Shown piece after piece: positions 26,190-34,778 of a stretch of DNA of 61,972 nt. Source of the stretch: Parabacteroides sp. An277 (GTDB lineage: Bacteria; Bacteroidota; Bacteroidia; Bacteroidales; Tannerellaceae); contig NZ_NFJB01000022.1 of assembly GCF_002159645.1 (NCBI RefSeq), forward strand, positions 1 to 61,972, given 5' to 3'. A model generated the notes under the pieces. That model saw nothing but the letters and a program-made list of their open reading frames with translations, searched no databases and was not told where the DNA came from. The position numbers were made by a program, and so were the translations under genes. Every line of letters starts with the position of its first letter. The first letter of the stretch is position 1.

Positions 26190-26885
26190 ATGAATATTGG
26201 TTCGACTTCCTATCTGCCTGAACCGCTTCCTTTGTTGAGCGGAAGCGCATTGAAAATCATCGCCGTGGTTTCCATGGTTATTGACCATTACGCATATTAT
26301 CTTATGGATGGCAATACAATGACTTATGAGGTGATGCGGTGCTTCGGGCGTATCGCCTTCCCCGTGTTCGCTTTCCTGGTTGCGGAAGGTTTCGCCCATA
26401 CGCGGAACAGGATGCGGTACTTCCTTTCCCTCATGTTGTTCGCAGTCGTCAGCGAAGTGCCGTGGTATCTGTTGAACGGTGCGGACGGCACGCACAACGT
26501 GATGTTCACGCTGGCCTTGGGAGTGGCGGCATTGGCCGCATTCGAGAGGCTTTGGGAACATCGTATCTTATGCTGTTGTTCCATATTGATGACGGCATGG
26601 CTAGCGGCATGGTTGGAAGCGGACTACGAATGGAGGGGTGTGCTGATGATAGTAGTGTTCTACCTGTTGAATATGGGCAAGAACACACCGGTCACTTTGC
26701 GCAGGATAATGCAGCTGCTGTTTGCTTTTCCGCTGATGATGCACTACGGCATAATCGGTGCGCTGCTTGCCTGTGCGGTCATCTTCCTGTATAACGGCAC
26801 AAGGGGTTTCATCCACGGGAATGTGGCCAAGTACTGTTTCTATGCCTTTTATCCGGCACATCTGTTCCTTTTATGCATCTGTTGA
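26190..26885 (+). CDS. traX: TraX family membrane protein
   Basis: 231 residues with about seven membrane segments. The segment LKIIAVVSMVIDHYAYYL followed by RCFGRIAFPVFAFLVAEGFAHT is typical of TraX, the family that N-acetylates F-pilin in enterobacterial plasmids and is related to acyltransferases. It follows the coupling protein by 46 bp and is probably the last gene of the transfer operon. Its acceptor here is unknown. TraX-like genes also occur as chromosomal genes in Bacteroidales, so the function is not certain. Confidence 0.82.
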   Translation: MNIGSTSYLPEPLPLLSGSALKIIAVVSMVIDHYAYYLMDGNTMTYEVMRCFGRIAFPVFAFLVAEGFAHTRNRMRYFLSLMLFAVVSEVPWYLLNGADGTHNVMFTLALGVAALAAFERLWEHRILCCCSILMTAWLAAWLEADYEWRGVLMIVVFYLLNMGKNTPVTLRRIMQLLFAFPLMMHYGIIGALLACAVIFLYNGTRGFIHGNVAKYCFYAFYPAHLFLLCIC

Positions 26886-26889
26886 ATGT

Positions 26890-27554
26890 TCACTTCAACA
26901 GGAAGTCAAATAAACGTCCGTCCGCATCCGGGAACAATCCTTGAAAGTGCTTTTCCATCCGCTGGCGCGACTCTTCGGGAGTGCGGTCGGGATGGCAGCT
27001 GTCCTTGCCCAAGAGGACTTCAGGCATAGCAACGACCATCCCCCAGCCGTAATTGCGCCCGTGCCGGTCTTTCGAATAGACGAAATCCTCCGTGACGATA
27101 TAACAGCCCATTTCAAGACGTGAGATATAGGTATCGAACTTGCGCGCATCTTCGTTCCCGTAAAGCCGCAGGCTTTGCGCAGGTCACGGGTAATCATGCT
27201 GCCGTTTTCCTGCAATGTCTGAAGTATCATGTCCTCAATGCTGCTTTCCTCCGGATGTGGATACACATTTCGGCGCCAGTTGCAGAAGTCCGGCCACCAT
27301 TCGCGGCTTATGAAGGCAGCTTTCCGGTCAAAGAACTTGCCGTATGCGCATCCGCTCTCCCGGATGATGTCGCCTTTCCATTCCCATAGCGGCCATTCCC
27401 ATCCGCCGTCGGGCAACGTGACGTAACGGCATTCCTCGTCAACCGCTTCTTCCGCCGACCATCCGTCCAGTCCCATGTGCAACAACGGCAGGAAGCCGAT
27501 TTCGTTGATGTATTCAACCAATCCGCTGCAATTATATATCTCGTTTATTTTCAT
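26890..27554 (-). pseudogene. AlkZ-related winged-helix protein, frameshifted
   Basis: The N-terminal part reads in frame from the ATG at 27554 to TGTKMR (about residue 135). The expected continuation KFDTYISRLEMGCYIVTEDF lies in another frame and runs to the stop at 26890. One base is missing in the GCGCGC-like run at 27141-27150. The joined product would be about 220 residues with DGGWEWPLWEWKG and SREWWPDFCNWRR. This resembles Bacteroidales proteins annotated as AlkZ-related (DNA glycosylase-like winged helix). It is either a real pseudogene or a sequencing error. It points against the tra operon. Confidence 0.65.
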
Positions 27555-27564
27555 GGCAACTTTT

Positions 27565-27930
27565 TTATGTATTCGGACAAGAGTTCCTTAGAATCTTATC
27601 CATGCTCTTCCCTTTGGCAAGTTCGTCAACGAGCTTGTCAAGATACCTTATCTTACGCATCAGTGGTTCTGCAATGATCTCGACCCGAACACCGCAGACC
27701 GTTCCCTTGATAAGCAGGCGGTCGGGATTCAACTGTGGGGCGTTCTGAAAAAAATCGCCGTATGTAATGTCGGTGGCGAGAATTTCCGTAAGCTGTCCGG
27801 GCGTGTACCCTGTGAGCCATTGCACAATCTGCCGCACCTCGCTTTCCGACCGTCCCTTCCGTTCGGCCTTGGCAACCAGCAAGGGATAGACCTTGGCCAA
27901 CGGCATCTGATATACTTTGTTCGTTTCCAT
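27565..27930 (-). CDS. DUF2200 family protein
   Basis: 121 residues. The motifs KVYQMPLAKVYPLLVAKAER and VRQIVQWLTGYTPGQL are diagnostic of DUF2200, a small family that is widespread on bacterial chromosomes and of unknown function. It ends with a basic helix carrying DKLVDELAKGKSMDKI. It lies upstream of the frameshifted AlkZ-related gene on the same strand (10 bp apart), so the two probably form a cargo operon. Confidence 0.85.
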   Translation of the reverse strand: METNKVYQMPLAKVYPLLVAKAERKGRSESEVRQIVQWLTGYTPGQLTEILATDITYGDFFQNAPQLNPDRLLIKGTVCGVRVEIIAEPLMRKIRYLDKLVDELAKGKSMDKILRNSCPNT

Positions 27931-28162
27931 GACACATTTATATGATGGCTGTTCACGTTCGTTTATATTGGGACAAAGTTGCTGTTCTTTTGCTAATCAG
28001 GCAATTTCCAGCTCGTTTCTTGTCATATTCTACAAAATTTTAGGAAAAGGCGTCGGAAATCATAGGTTTATGCACTTGTAATTATCTATATTCCGCCATA
28101 ATTTGGTTTATGCTATTCGCCATATTTCACAATGCTGTAACCGTGATGAAACATCAGGATGC

Positions 28163-28170
28163 TATTTTTG
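28163..28170 (+). promoter_or_regulatory. Candidate -7 box for the DUF3592-type genes
   Basis: TATTTTTG fits TAnnTTTG and lies 28 bp upstream of the ATG at 28198. It is in the 267-bp divergent region 27931-28197, which is A/T-rich and shows no other clear element. The -33 match is poor. Confidence 0.4.
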
Positions 28171-28197
28171 TCATCAAATCCATTAAACATTCGTATC

Positions 28198-29184
28198 ATG
28201 AAAGAAAAGGACCTGCGCAAAGAAGTCTATAAAGAAAGCAAGAAGAGCCAACGAAAGGAAACGGTTATTGTCTTTGCAGTAATAGCCGGGGCAGGTGCTC
28301 TTTTCTGGTGCGCATTGATTCCGATTAATTTTTGGTTTGGTTGTGGATTAGGCCTTTTCTTAATCGCAGTGGCTTGCTTCTTTGCCCATGCTACCTGGAA
28401 GAGGCATCAGACGGAGCTTCACGCGGTTGCGCAAGGTATCTTGACGGAAGCCGAAGTGGTGGAACTGAAGGATGAAAAGGACTCTGACGGCAAGCTGACG
28501 ACAATGGCCGTCTATGAATTTGCCTTGCCCGGAGGCTCGAAGCAGCGCTTCAAGGAATCCGTTTCTTCCTCGATGGCAGGGATTTTGGGGCTAATACGGG
28601 TGGGCGTCAAGCTTCCCCTGTTTGTTGACCGGAATAATCCGGACATTTTCTATAAGATGAAACACCGCCTTACGGAACAATCCGTTCCGGATATGGACGA
28701 TGCCGTCATCAGCCAATACCTCGGAAAGTATGGGAATAGCTTGGACAGGCTACGGCCTGAGGAGGTTGTCCGGGGATACAAGATGTTCGGGCGGATATGG
28801 AGGACATTCTTAGGGCTCGTCATCGCCGGTGCGTTGGCAGGCATCGGTTTCGTGGTGTACAATAACTGGCGGAATATGCGCCATGACGACATCGGGCTTC
28901 CTCCCGGCGTGTTTATTTCCCTCATAGGCACTACGGAGGTCTACCAGTATTTCCCCGAAACCAATGAGTGGAGCTACAATGCAGATGATTTTGGTGTAGC
29001 GCGGACAGCCCGTTGGCGTTATGACAGCAAATGCCGCAAGCCGCTCCAACTGGGCTACACCGGTGCCTCTTTTACATCCCAAGGGGCGAGCGACTGGCCG
29101 GAACTGCTCATTCCCGAAAGTTACCGTGATCGGTTGGACGAGTTTGCCGCAGACAAGACGGACAACAGTTTGACTCCTCCATGA
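28198..29184 (+). CDS. Membrane protein, DUF3592-like
   Basis: 328 residues from the ATG at 28198. Two membrane helices occur near residues 20-65, a soluble domain includes AQGILTEAEVVELKDEKDSDG and PLFVDRNNPDIFY, and another helix lies near 205-225. The C-terminal domain ends without a recognised motif. The DRNNPxxFY phrase and the beta-rich middle are typical of DUF3592 proteins, which have no known function. It is followed after 38 bp by a second gene with the same phrase (VDRNNPANYY), suggesting a duplicated pair. Confidence 0.6.
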   Translation: MKEKDLRKEVYKESKKSQRKETVIVFAVIAGAGALFWCALIPINFWFGCGLGLFLIAVACFFAHATWKRHQTELHAVAQGILTEAEVVELKDEKDSDGKLTTMAVYEFALPGGSKQRFKESVSSSMAGILGLIRVGVKLPLFVDRNNPDIFYKMKHRLTEQSVPDMDDAVISQYLGKYGNSLDRLRPEEVVRGYKMFGRIWRTFLGLVIAGALAGIGFVVYNNWRNMRHDDIGLPPGVFISLIGTTEVYQYFPETNEWSYNADDFGVARTARWRYDSKCRKPLQLGYTGASFTSQGASDWPELLIPESYRDRLDEFAADKTDNSLTPP

Positions 29185-29222
29185 TTTATCATTTGTCCTA
29201 TTCACTAAAAAACATATTCATT

Positions 29223-29936
29223 ATGTATCCCGACAGAGAGAAGGCATTGGCCAAAGGCAGACGGAAAGGCAAAACCTTTATCCGCGTATTCTGCGGCATA
29301 TTTATTTCGGTAGGTATTATCCTGCTCATCGTCGGCATCGCCGTTGGTGTCAGCGGCCACACATTCCGGCAAAAGGCTGAACCGACGGATGCCGTTATCT
29401 TGGCCATGCGCGGAGCGAGCAGCGAATCGTTGGGTACTCCTGTCGTGGAATATACCGTAGACGGAAAATCCTATACGGCCATGCTCAACATGGCATCCTC
29501 GTCCATGTATCCGGGCAAGCGGATAACCATATATTATCAGAAAAACAATCCGCGGGAAGTGCGCTATCTGGACGATAACGGTTGGCTGATTCTCATCTTC
29601 GCGTTTATAGGAACCGTGTTTACCGGAATAGGGACGGCCTTCTGGCTGGTGAAACGCAGCCATGAGCGGAAAGCCCGTCAGCTGTTGGCAACGGGGGAAG
29701 TGGTGGAAGCGGAAATTACAAGCATCGGTGAAGATACAAGCAGTTCGATGAACGGACATCATCCTATCATGGTCAGTTGCCGCTACACCGCACCGGATGG
29801 ACGGGTGTACTTCTTCCGCAGCGGTTCCTTCTGGTATGAAAGCTACGAGATAGCCCCGAAGAAGAAGGTGCGCGTGTATGTGGACCGCAACAATCCGGCA
29901 AATTATTATGTAGATGTGGACAGTGCCGTAGGATAA
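29223..29936 (+). CDS. DUF3592 domain membrane protein
   Basis: 237 residues with an N-terminal membrane helix (about 20-42), a domain with DAVILAMRGASS and YYQKNNPREVRYLDDNGW, a second helix pair (about 118-145) and a repeat of the domain (GEVVEAEITSIGED, then VRVYVDRNNPANYYVDVDS). Two copies of the DUF3592-type unit are therefore present in one protein. It is the partner of the preceding gene. No enzymatic residues are apparent. Confidence 0.7.
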   Translation: MYPDREKALAKGRRKGKTFIRVFCGIFISVGIILLIVGIAVGVSGHTFRQKAEPTDAVILAMRGASSESLGTPVVEYTVDGKSYTAMLNMASSSMYPGKRITIYYQKNNPREVRYLDDNGWLILIFAFIGTVFTGIGTAFWLVKRSHERKARQLLATGEVVEAEITSIGEDTSSSMNGHHPIMVSCRYTAPDGRVYFFRSGSFWYESYEIAPKKKVRVYVDRNNPANYYVDVDSAVG

Positions 29937-29950
29937 AGAGTCATCCCTTT

Positions 29951-30355
29951 ATGCAAAGAATTATGCGGCTATTGAAATCATTTATCGTTTGGATATGCTT
30001 CATCCCTGTGGCAATACTCAATGGCGGATTGCGTGAATATGTACTGGTCAAGTTTATTGGAGAAGAAACGGCATTACCCGTGAGCGGGATATTGCTAAGC
30101 GTATTCATCTTTCTGGTAACATGGCTGATGCTTCCCCGTTTGGTAAAAGGCTGTGGCATGAAAGGCTGTCTGGCAATAGGTGTTTGCTGGGCGTTATTGA
30201 CCGCAGCCTTCGAGTCTGCCGCCGGAATTACCGGAGGCAGTACCATTACGGAAATTCTTGCCGCCTACAATCCATCGACGGGCAATCTGTGGGTGCTTGT
30301 ATTGGCGACGACATTACTGTCACCTGTGCTGCTGAAAATGTTCAAACAGATTTAA
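29951..30355 (+). CDS. Small polytopic membrane protein
   Basis: 134 residues with about four hydrophobic segments (10-30, 43-62, 70-92, 108-128). I do not recognise a family. Conserved-looking features are GGLREYVL after the first helix and AGITGGSTITEIL in the third loop. It follows the DUF3592 protein by 14 bp and converges on the peptidoglycan hydrolase gene, whose stop is only 1 bp away. Confidence 0.55.
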   Translation: MQRIMRLLKSFIVWICFIPVAILNGGLREYVLVKFIGEETALPVSGILLSVFIFLVTWLMLPRLVKGCGMKGCLAIGVCWALLTAAFESAAGITGGSTITEILAAYNPSTGNLWVLVLATTLLSPVLLKMFKQI

Positions 30356-30356
30356 T

Positions 30357-30953
30357 TTAGAGGTATTGCTCCAATATACGGCTTAGCGAACGGACATACC
30401 TTGGGTCTTCCGCATAGCCGATGTTCTTCAGCCAAAGGAGATAGTCACCGCCCTTGAACTTGTACTGTACCTTGGTATAATAGGCCCGGACACTTTCCGT
30501 CCAATGGCCGAACTCAAAGTATTTCCCTGTCCGTGGGTTGGTCAGGCCGAACAGATTGTGCTTGTTCCTGCATACCGGGGAGGTGAACCATCCGGTTTCA
30601 AGGATGGCCTGTGCCAATACGATTTTCGGATATTGTATTCTGTTTTGTATAATTTCCGCATAAAGATTGGGAATGGTCAGTTCGGGAAGCTCTGATTTTA
30701 GGGATGTCCTTTTGTTACCTTTTTGGCCTTTTCCCTTATTCTTTTCCTTTATCGGGGTATTTATGTGCAAGGTGTCGTTTCTGACACTTTGCACAATGTT
30801 GCTGATTGTATCATCTTCTTTTGCAGCTGTTTGCATTGTTTCCTTTCCGGAATCGGGCATTAAGTCTGAGTCTTTGGTAATGGTGTAAAACTGTGCGGAA
30901 GCCGTGATGGGCAGAAGCAACAGCATCAGTGACGACAGAATAGTGTTGTGCAT
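30357..30953 (-). CDS. Glucosaminidase-family peptidoglycan hydrolase
   Basis: 198 residues with a signal peptide (LMLLLLPITASAQ, to about residue 19), a low-complexity Lys/Gly linker (60-80) and a C-terminal FlgJ-like glucosaminidase domain. The domain includes PKIVLAQAILETGWFTSP, with the catalytic Glu, and NKHNLFGLTNPRTGKYFEF. It would locally open peptidoglycan for the transfer machinery. The ATG at 30953 is chosen because the signal peptide starts there. Its first codons overlap the shared promoter motif of the divergent auxiliary operon. Confidence 0.85.
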   Translation of the reverse strand: MHNTILSSLMLLLLPITASAQFYTITKDSDLMPDSGKETMQTAAKEDDTISNIVQSVRNDTLHINTPIKEKNKGKGQKGNKRTSLKSELPELTIPNLYAEIIQNRIQYPKIVLAQAILETGWFTSPVCRNKHNLFGLTNPRTGKYFEFGHWTESVRAYYTKVQYKFKGGDYLLWLKNIGYAEDPRYVRSLSRILEQYL

Positions 30954-30985
30954 TTCTTTTTCTCGTTTGGGTGAAAATACTTTTG
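30943..30985 (+). promoter_or_regulatory. Shared ICE promoter motif, copy 3 (auxiliary operon)
   Basis: GTGTTGTGCATTTCT (30943-30957), 20 bp, then TACTTTTG (30978-30985). Spacing is identical to copy 2. The 19-bp word beginning at 30938 (AGAATAGTGTTG onwards) is identical to copy 1. It lies 57 bp upstream of the DUF4099 gene. The word also encodes the first residues (MHNT) of the divergent hydrolase, so one sequence may serve both genes. Confidence 0.6.
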
Positions 30986-31042
30986 CAGGGTGTTCAAGCG
31001 GTTCCGGCCGCAAAATTAACCCGTAAAAACAAGTTTGAAGAA

Positions 31043-31819
31043 ATGGACAACAGAAATCTATCCGAAACGCTGCCCTACGGAAAGCTGGCAATGTTGGGCA
31101 TTGACAGGGAAAAGGCAGACCTCCTGCCGCAGGAAGTGAAGGAAAAGCTGCTCTCCGGCGAAATCACGCCCCTTGTGCAAGTATCCATCCGTGCGCAGAA
31201 TGGCAATGCTGTCACGCTGCCGCTCAAACTCCAGATGGTGGCCGACAGGCAAGGCAACCCGGCTTTGATGGCCTATCCCGTCAGGGCGGCTCTCGAAACG
31301 GAACGCAACAAGGCTATCGCCCTGACGGAACAGGAAGCGGAACGCCTCAGAAAGGGGGAAGTCATCCAAAAGGCCGTGGATGTGAACGGCGAAAAGACCC
31401 GGCAGTACCTCCAGCTTGACCCGGAAACGAAGTCCGTCATTCACCGCCGCGTAACTGAAATACGGCTGGAACAAAAGCTGAAGGACATGGAGAAGGTGAA
31501 CGACATCGAGCTGGGCACGCAGCAGAAGCAACAGGTACGTGACGGCAAGCCCGTGGAACTCAACGTAGGTGGCGAAAAGGTGTCGGTCGGCGTTGACCTG
31601 AGGGAGCCGCAGGGTTTCAAGGTCATCAAGGGCGACCTGAAGGAATGGGAACGGCAGCAGAAGATTCGTTACGACGAGCTGCATCCCGAATACCTCGGAC
31701 TGGTGCAGACCGACAACAACCGCTGGGAATACCGGAAGGTCGTGGACAGGCAGTCGCAGGAACGCGCCATGAAGCTGCATTCCCCAAAAGAAAATATCAC
31801 TCAAAGTCTTAAACGCTAA
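31043..31819 (+). CDS. DUF4099 domain protein
   Basis: 258 residues from the ATG at 31043. The N-terminal part has LPYGKLAMLGIDREKADLLP, a DUF4099 signature, then repeated short beta units (AENVTLPLKLQM-like and RKGEVIQKAVDVNGEKTRQYLQLD) and a charged helical tail. Such proteins are common in Bacteroidetes ICEs and plasmids and have no established function. A DNA-processing role is often presumed. It is the first gene of the auxiliary operon, with 12 bp to the next. Confidence 0.75.
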   Translation: MDNRNLSETLPYGKLAMLGIDREKADLLPQEVKEKLLSGEITPLVQVSIRAQNGNAVTLPLKLQMVADRQGNPALMAYPVRAALETERNKAIALTEQEAERLRKGEVIQKAVDVNGEKTRQYLQLDPETKSVIHRRVTEIRLEQKLKDMEKVNDIELGTQQKQQVRDGKPVELNVGGEKVSVGVDLREPQGFKVIKGDLKEWERQQKIRYDELHPEYLGLVQTDNNRWEYRKVVDRQSQERAMKLHSPKENITQSLKR

Positions 31820-31831
31820 ATCCATCCGCTT

Positions 31832-33163
31832 ATGGCGAAAAAAGCAGAACTGGAAAATGTCCCAGACGTATTGGAACAGTTTAACGCGCTGAAACAGAAG
31901 CATCCCGACGCCATGCTTCTCTTCCGCAAGGGGGATTTCTACGAGATGTACAGGGAGGATGCGGTCAAAGCTGCCACTGTCCTGGCCATTACGCAGACCA
32001 GCAGAACCTTTCCCGGAGAGAAAGAGCCGGTCAAATTCGCTTCGTTTCCCTATCATGCTTTGGACGTGTATCTGCCCAAACTGATACGCTCCGGGCAGAG
32101 GGTGGCCATCTGTGACCAGCTCGAAACACCCAAACTGAAAAAGGAAGAGCAAACCAAGCAAAAGACCGGGGAGAAAACCAAGGTAAAGGTAAAAGAAGAA
32201 ATCATACCCAACAATACCGATATGGCAAAGAAGAAGAAAGAACAGGCCGTGCAGGACAAGCCTGTCCAAACTGACCCCAATGAGGTGAAGGAGAAACCTG
32301 CCCGTCAGAAAAATACGGAACAGAAGGCCGCTGCGGAACAGAAACCCGAAGCAAAGGCGGATGCCAATGTGGAACAGCAGGCCGGGGCGAAAAAGGAACG
32401 CAAGCCGCGCGAGCCGCAGATGGTGACGGCCGACGGCTGCAAGGTGACCCACGGCCATGCCTACCAGGGCAAGGACAACCCAGAGGAGTGGTACTTCACC
32501 GCCAAGATTGACGGTCAACAGCTCAAGCCGCAGAAGATGGATGCCGCCGACCTCGCCGCCTACCAGAAGAAAGAGCTGACCATACCGCAACTGATGGAGC
32601 GTTACTATCCGACAAAGCTGATGCCGAAAGTGCCGGAGGACACCTACAGATTCCCCCGGCAGATGGAAGGCGCGGAAGGATCCGTCGCCATCGAGAAGTT
32701 CAATGTCTACAAGGAGAAGGACGAGCAGCGCCCCGACTTCGGCAGGTACAAGTTCTATGCCCAAGTGGGTGACGCAAGGATGTCCGCCGTGGCCTCGCGC
32801 CAGGACTTGAACGCTTACTTCGACCGGGTGATGACACCCAACCAGCTTATCGAGAAAAACTTCGGCGAACGGCTGCACCTGAAATCCGCCTACGAGAAGT
32901 ACCGGCTTCCCGAAGGCGTTGACCCCAAGGGTATCCGTGTGGCGAAAGACCATACCGACAACAAGTGGAAGGTGTACGTGGACATGGGCGACAAGGGCAA
33001 GACCGCCAAACATGAAATCTCCTTTGACGACGGTTATTCGCTTTTCAAGACCCATACCGCCACGCGCGAGCAGATTGCCGCCAAGTACCTCACCCCTGAA
33101 ATCAACGGGCTATTGTCGGCACAGACTGCCAAGCTGGAAAAATCAAACTCCATGAAAATGTAA
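31832..33163 (+). CDS. MutS domain I-like protein fused to DUF3945 repeats
   Basis: 443 residues. Residues 20-100 read like the MutS mismatch-recognition domain: [16 protein letters not shown], then [24 protein letters not shown]. MutS has F-x-E plus the same AICEQ phrase. A Lys/Glu-rich linker follows (100-205). The C-terminal part has repeated DUF3945-like units ([21 protein letters not shown] and later copies with [20 protein letters not shown]). No MutS clamp or ATPase domain is present. It may bind mispaired or structured DNA during transfer; this is inference. Confidence 0.7.
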   Translation: MAKKAELENVPDVLEQFNALKQKHPDAMLLFRKGDFYEMYREDAVKAATVLAITQTSRTFPGEKEPVKFASFPYHALDVYLPKLIRSGQRVAICDQLETPKLKKEEQTKQKTGEKTKVKVKEEIIPNNTDMAKKKKEQAVQDKPVQTDPNEVKEKPARQKNTEQKAAAEQKPEAKADANVEQQAGAKKERKPREPQMVTADGCKVTHGHAYQGKDNPEEWYFTAKIDGQQLKPQKMDAADLAAYQKKELTIPQLMERYYPTKLMPKVPEDTYRFPRQMEGAEGSVAIEKFNVYKEKDEQRPDFGRYKFYAQVGDARMSAVASRQDLNAYFDRVMTPNQLIEKNFGERLHLKSAYEKYRLPEGVDPKGIRVAKDHTDNKWKVYVDMGDKGKTAKHEISFDDGYSLFKTHTATREQIAAKYLTPEINGLLSAQTAKLEKSNSMKM

Positions 33164-33217
33164 AGCAGACTATTTAGAATCAGAACCAAACAGTATAAAC
33201 ATCAAAAGAACAGGAAT

Positions 33218-33448
33218 ATGTCAACACCAATGAATCACGAGGAGCTGGTTGAACTCCTTCAGGAAGGTAAAATAGGCTATCTCCGCTTTGTGCTGGAGGG
33301 CGAGAACGGACAGGACTATCTGGAGTGGTGTCGTGCGCACGGCACGGACCCTTCGGACGAGTCCGCCGAGTTTTATGTGGAACAGACGGACATCATGCAG
33401 ATGGAACGCCAGCTAATCGACGACGATGACTATGGCATCTGGAACTAA
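33218..33448 (+). CDS. Small acidic ICE protein
   Basis: 76 residues, strongly acidic, no membrane segment: HEELVELLQEGKIGYLRFVLEGENGQDYLEW, then an acidic tail EQTDIMQMERQLIDDDD. Short proteins like this commonly precede the ArdC-like gene in Bacteroidetes elements. I know no function. It overlaps the next gene by 23 bp, indicating coupling. Confidence 0.7.
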   Translation: MSTPMNHEELVELLQEGKIGYLRFVLEGENGQDYLEWCRAHGTDPSDESAEFYVEQTDIMQMERQLIDDDDYGIWN

Positions 33449-34760
33449 TCCGTCATCCGCCAGTTCCGGACAGGTGGCCATAGACCGCTTCGCCGAGATG
33501 ATGATCGGACGCATGGAGCAGATGAAGGCGTCCGACTGGAAGAAAGGCTGGATTGGCAGTGCGTCGGGCTACGCCGGACTGCCACAGAACGTGGGAGGAC
33601 GCAACTATTCCGGCTCCAATTCCTTCTTCCTGCAACTCCACACGGCGGCCAATGGCTACGACCTGCCCGTTTACCTGACCTTCAAGCAGGCGCACAACCT
33701 GAAAGCGCACGTCCTGAAAGGTGAAAAGGCGTTTCCCGTGGTGTATTGGGACATGATGGTCAAGGACAAGGACGGGAAAAGGATAAGCAGCGACGAGTAC
33801 CGCGCCATGACGAAGGAGGAAAGAAAGGATATGGAGGTCATCCCGTTCGTCAAGGCGTTCCCCGTGTATAACGTGGCACAGACCAACCTGGCCGAAGTGC
33901 AGCCCGAACGGATGCAAAAGCTCATGGATAGGTTCAGGCTGCCCGAACTCCGCGACACGGAAGGCATGTACGCCCACGCCGCACTCGACAGGATGATAGA
34001 AACACAAGGCTGGGTCTGCCCGATACAGGCGGACAAGCGTGTGGACGGGGCCTATTATTCCCCCTCGCACGACATCGTGGTGGTTCCCATGAAGGCGCAG
34101 TTCAACACGGGCGGCACGCCGGAGGAAACGTACCGTGGCGGCATGGAGTTCTACTCCACCATGCTGCACGAGATGGCCCACTCCACCATGACACCGGAAC
34201 GGCTCAACCGTGACGGCATAGGCAGGTTCGGCGATCCGAAGTACGCCAAGGAGGAGCTTGTCGCCGAACTGACGGCGGCGATGATAAGCCACTCGATGGG
34301 CTTCGACTCCAAGGTGACGGACAACTCCGCCGCCTATTTGGACTCATGGATCGGCGTATTGAAGCAGGAGCCGAAATTCATCGTCTCGGTCATGGCGGAC
34401 GTGAACAAGGCTTCTGACATGATACTCGACCGTGTAGACAGGCAGCAGTTGGCACTGGACGAGCAGCCCTACCTGGCCAAGAACGACCCGCTCGCTCCGC
34501 TTGACCCAGGCGAGGAAGTGCCGTTTCGGAACGCTGCCATCGTCAAGACAAGCGGCGGCGACTATGCCATCCGTGCCTCGTATGACGGTGTGGAGCTGGG
34601 CCTGAAGAAGGTATCGAAAGGCACGGCAAGGACTTACTTCCAGTTGACTGACTACAAAGACAAGGCTGCCTTCCTGAACATGACGGCACGTAAGACATTC
34701 GGGCCGGAGATTGCCATGATGGGCAGGACGCAGGCCGTAAGTGCAAAGATGGGTATTTAA
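33426..34760 (+). CDS. ArdC-like antirestriction protein with zincin domain
   Basis: 444 residues. The N-terminal domain (to about 170) has WKKGWIGSASGYAGLPQNVGGRNYSG and FLQLHTAANGYDLPVYLTFKQA, the ssDNA-binding ArdC-N pattern. The central zincin-like metallopeptidase domain contains LHEMAHST (HExxH) near residue 253. ArdC proteins protect incoming DNA against restriction in the recipient. The start may be ATG 33426 or 33432. A C-terminal extension of about 90 residues follows the zincin domain. It lies in the same element as a BREX system. Confidence 0.85.
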   Translation: MTMASGTNPSSASSGQVAIDRFAEMMIGRMEQMKASDWKKGWIGSASGYAGLPQNVGGRNYSGSNSFFLQLHTAANGYDLPVYLTFKQAHNLKAHVLKGEKAFPVVYWDMMVKDKDGKRISSDEYRAMTKEERKDMEVIPFVKAFPVYNVAQTNLAEVQPERMQKLMDRFRLPELRDTEGMYAHAALDRMIETQGWVCPIQADKRVDGAYYSPSHDIVVVPMKAQFNTGGTPEETYRGGMEFYSTMLHEMAHSTMTPERLNRDGIGRFGDPKYAKEELVAELTAAMISHSMGFDSKVTDNSAAYLDSWIGVLKQEPKFIVSVMADVNKASDMILDRVDRQQLALDEQPYLAKNDPLAPLDPGEEVPFRNAAIVKTSGGDYAIRASYDGVELGLKKVSKGTARTYFQLTDYKDKAAFLNMTARKTFGPEIAMMGRTQAVSAKMGI

Positions 34761-34778
34761 TCCTAAAAGTAATACGGT

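Noticed and set aside
31058-33055. A 665-codon open frame on the minus strand
   Set aside because: It lies antisense to the DUF4099 and MutS-I-like genes, has a hydrophobic, His/Leu-rich composition with no recognisable motif, and is explained by the codon bias of the high-GC genes on the plus strand.
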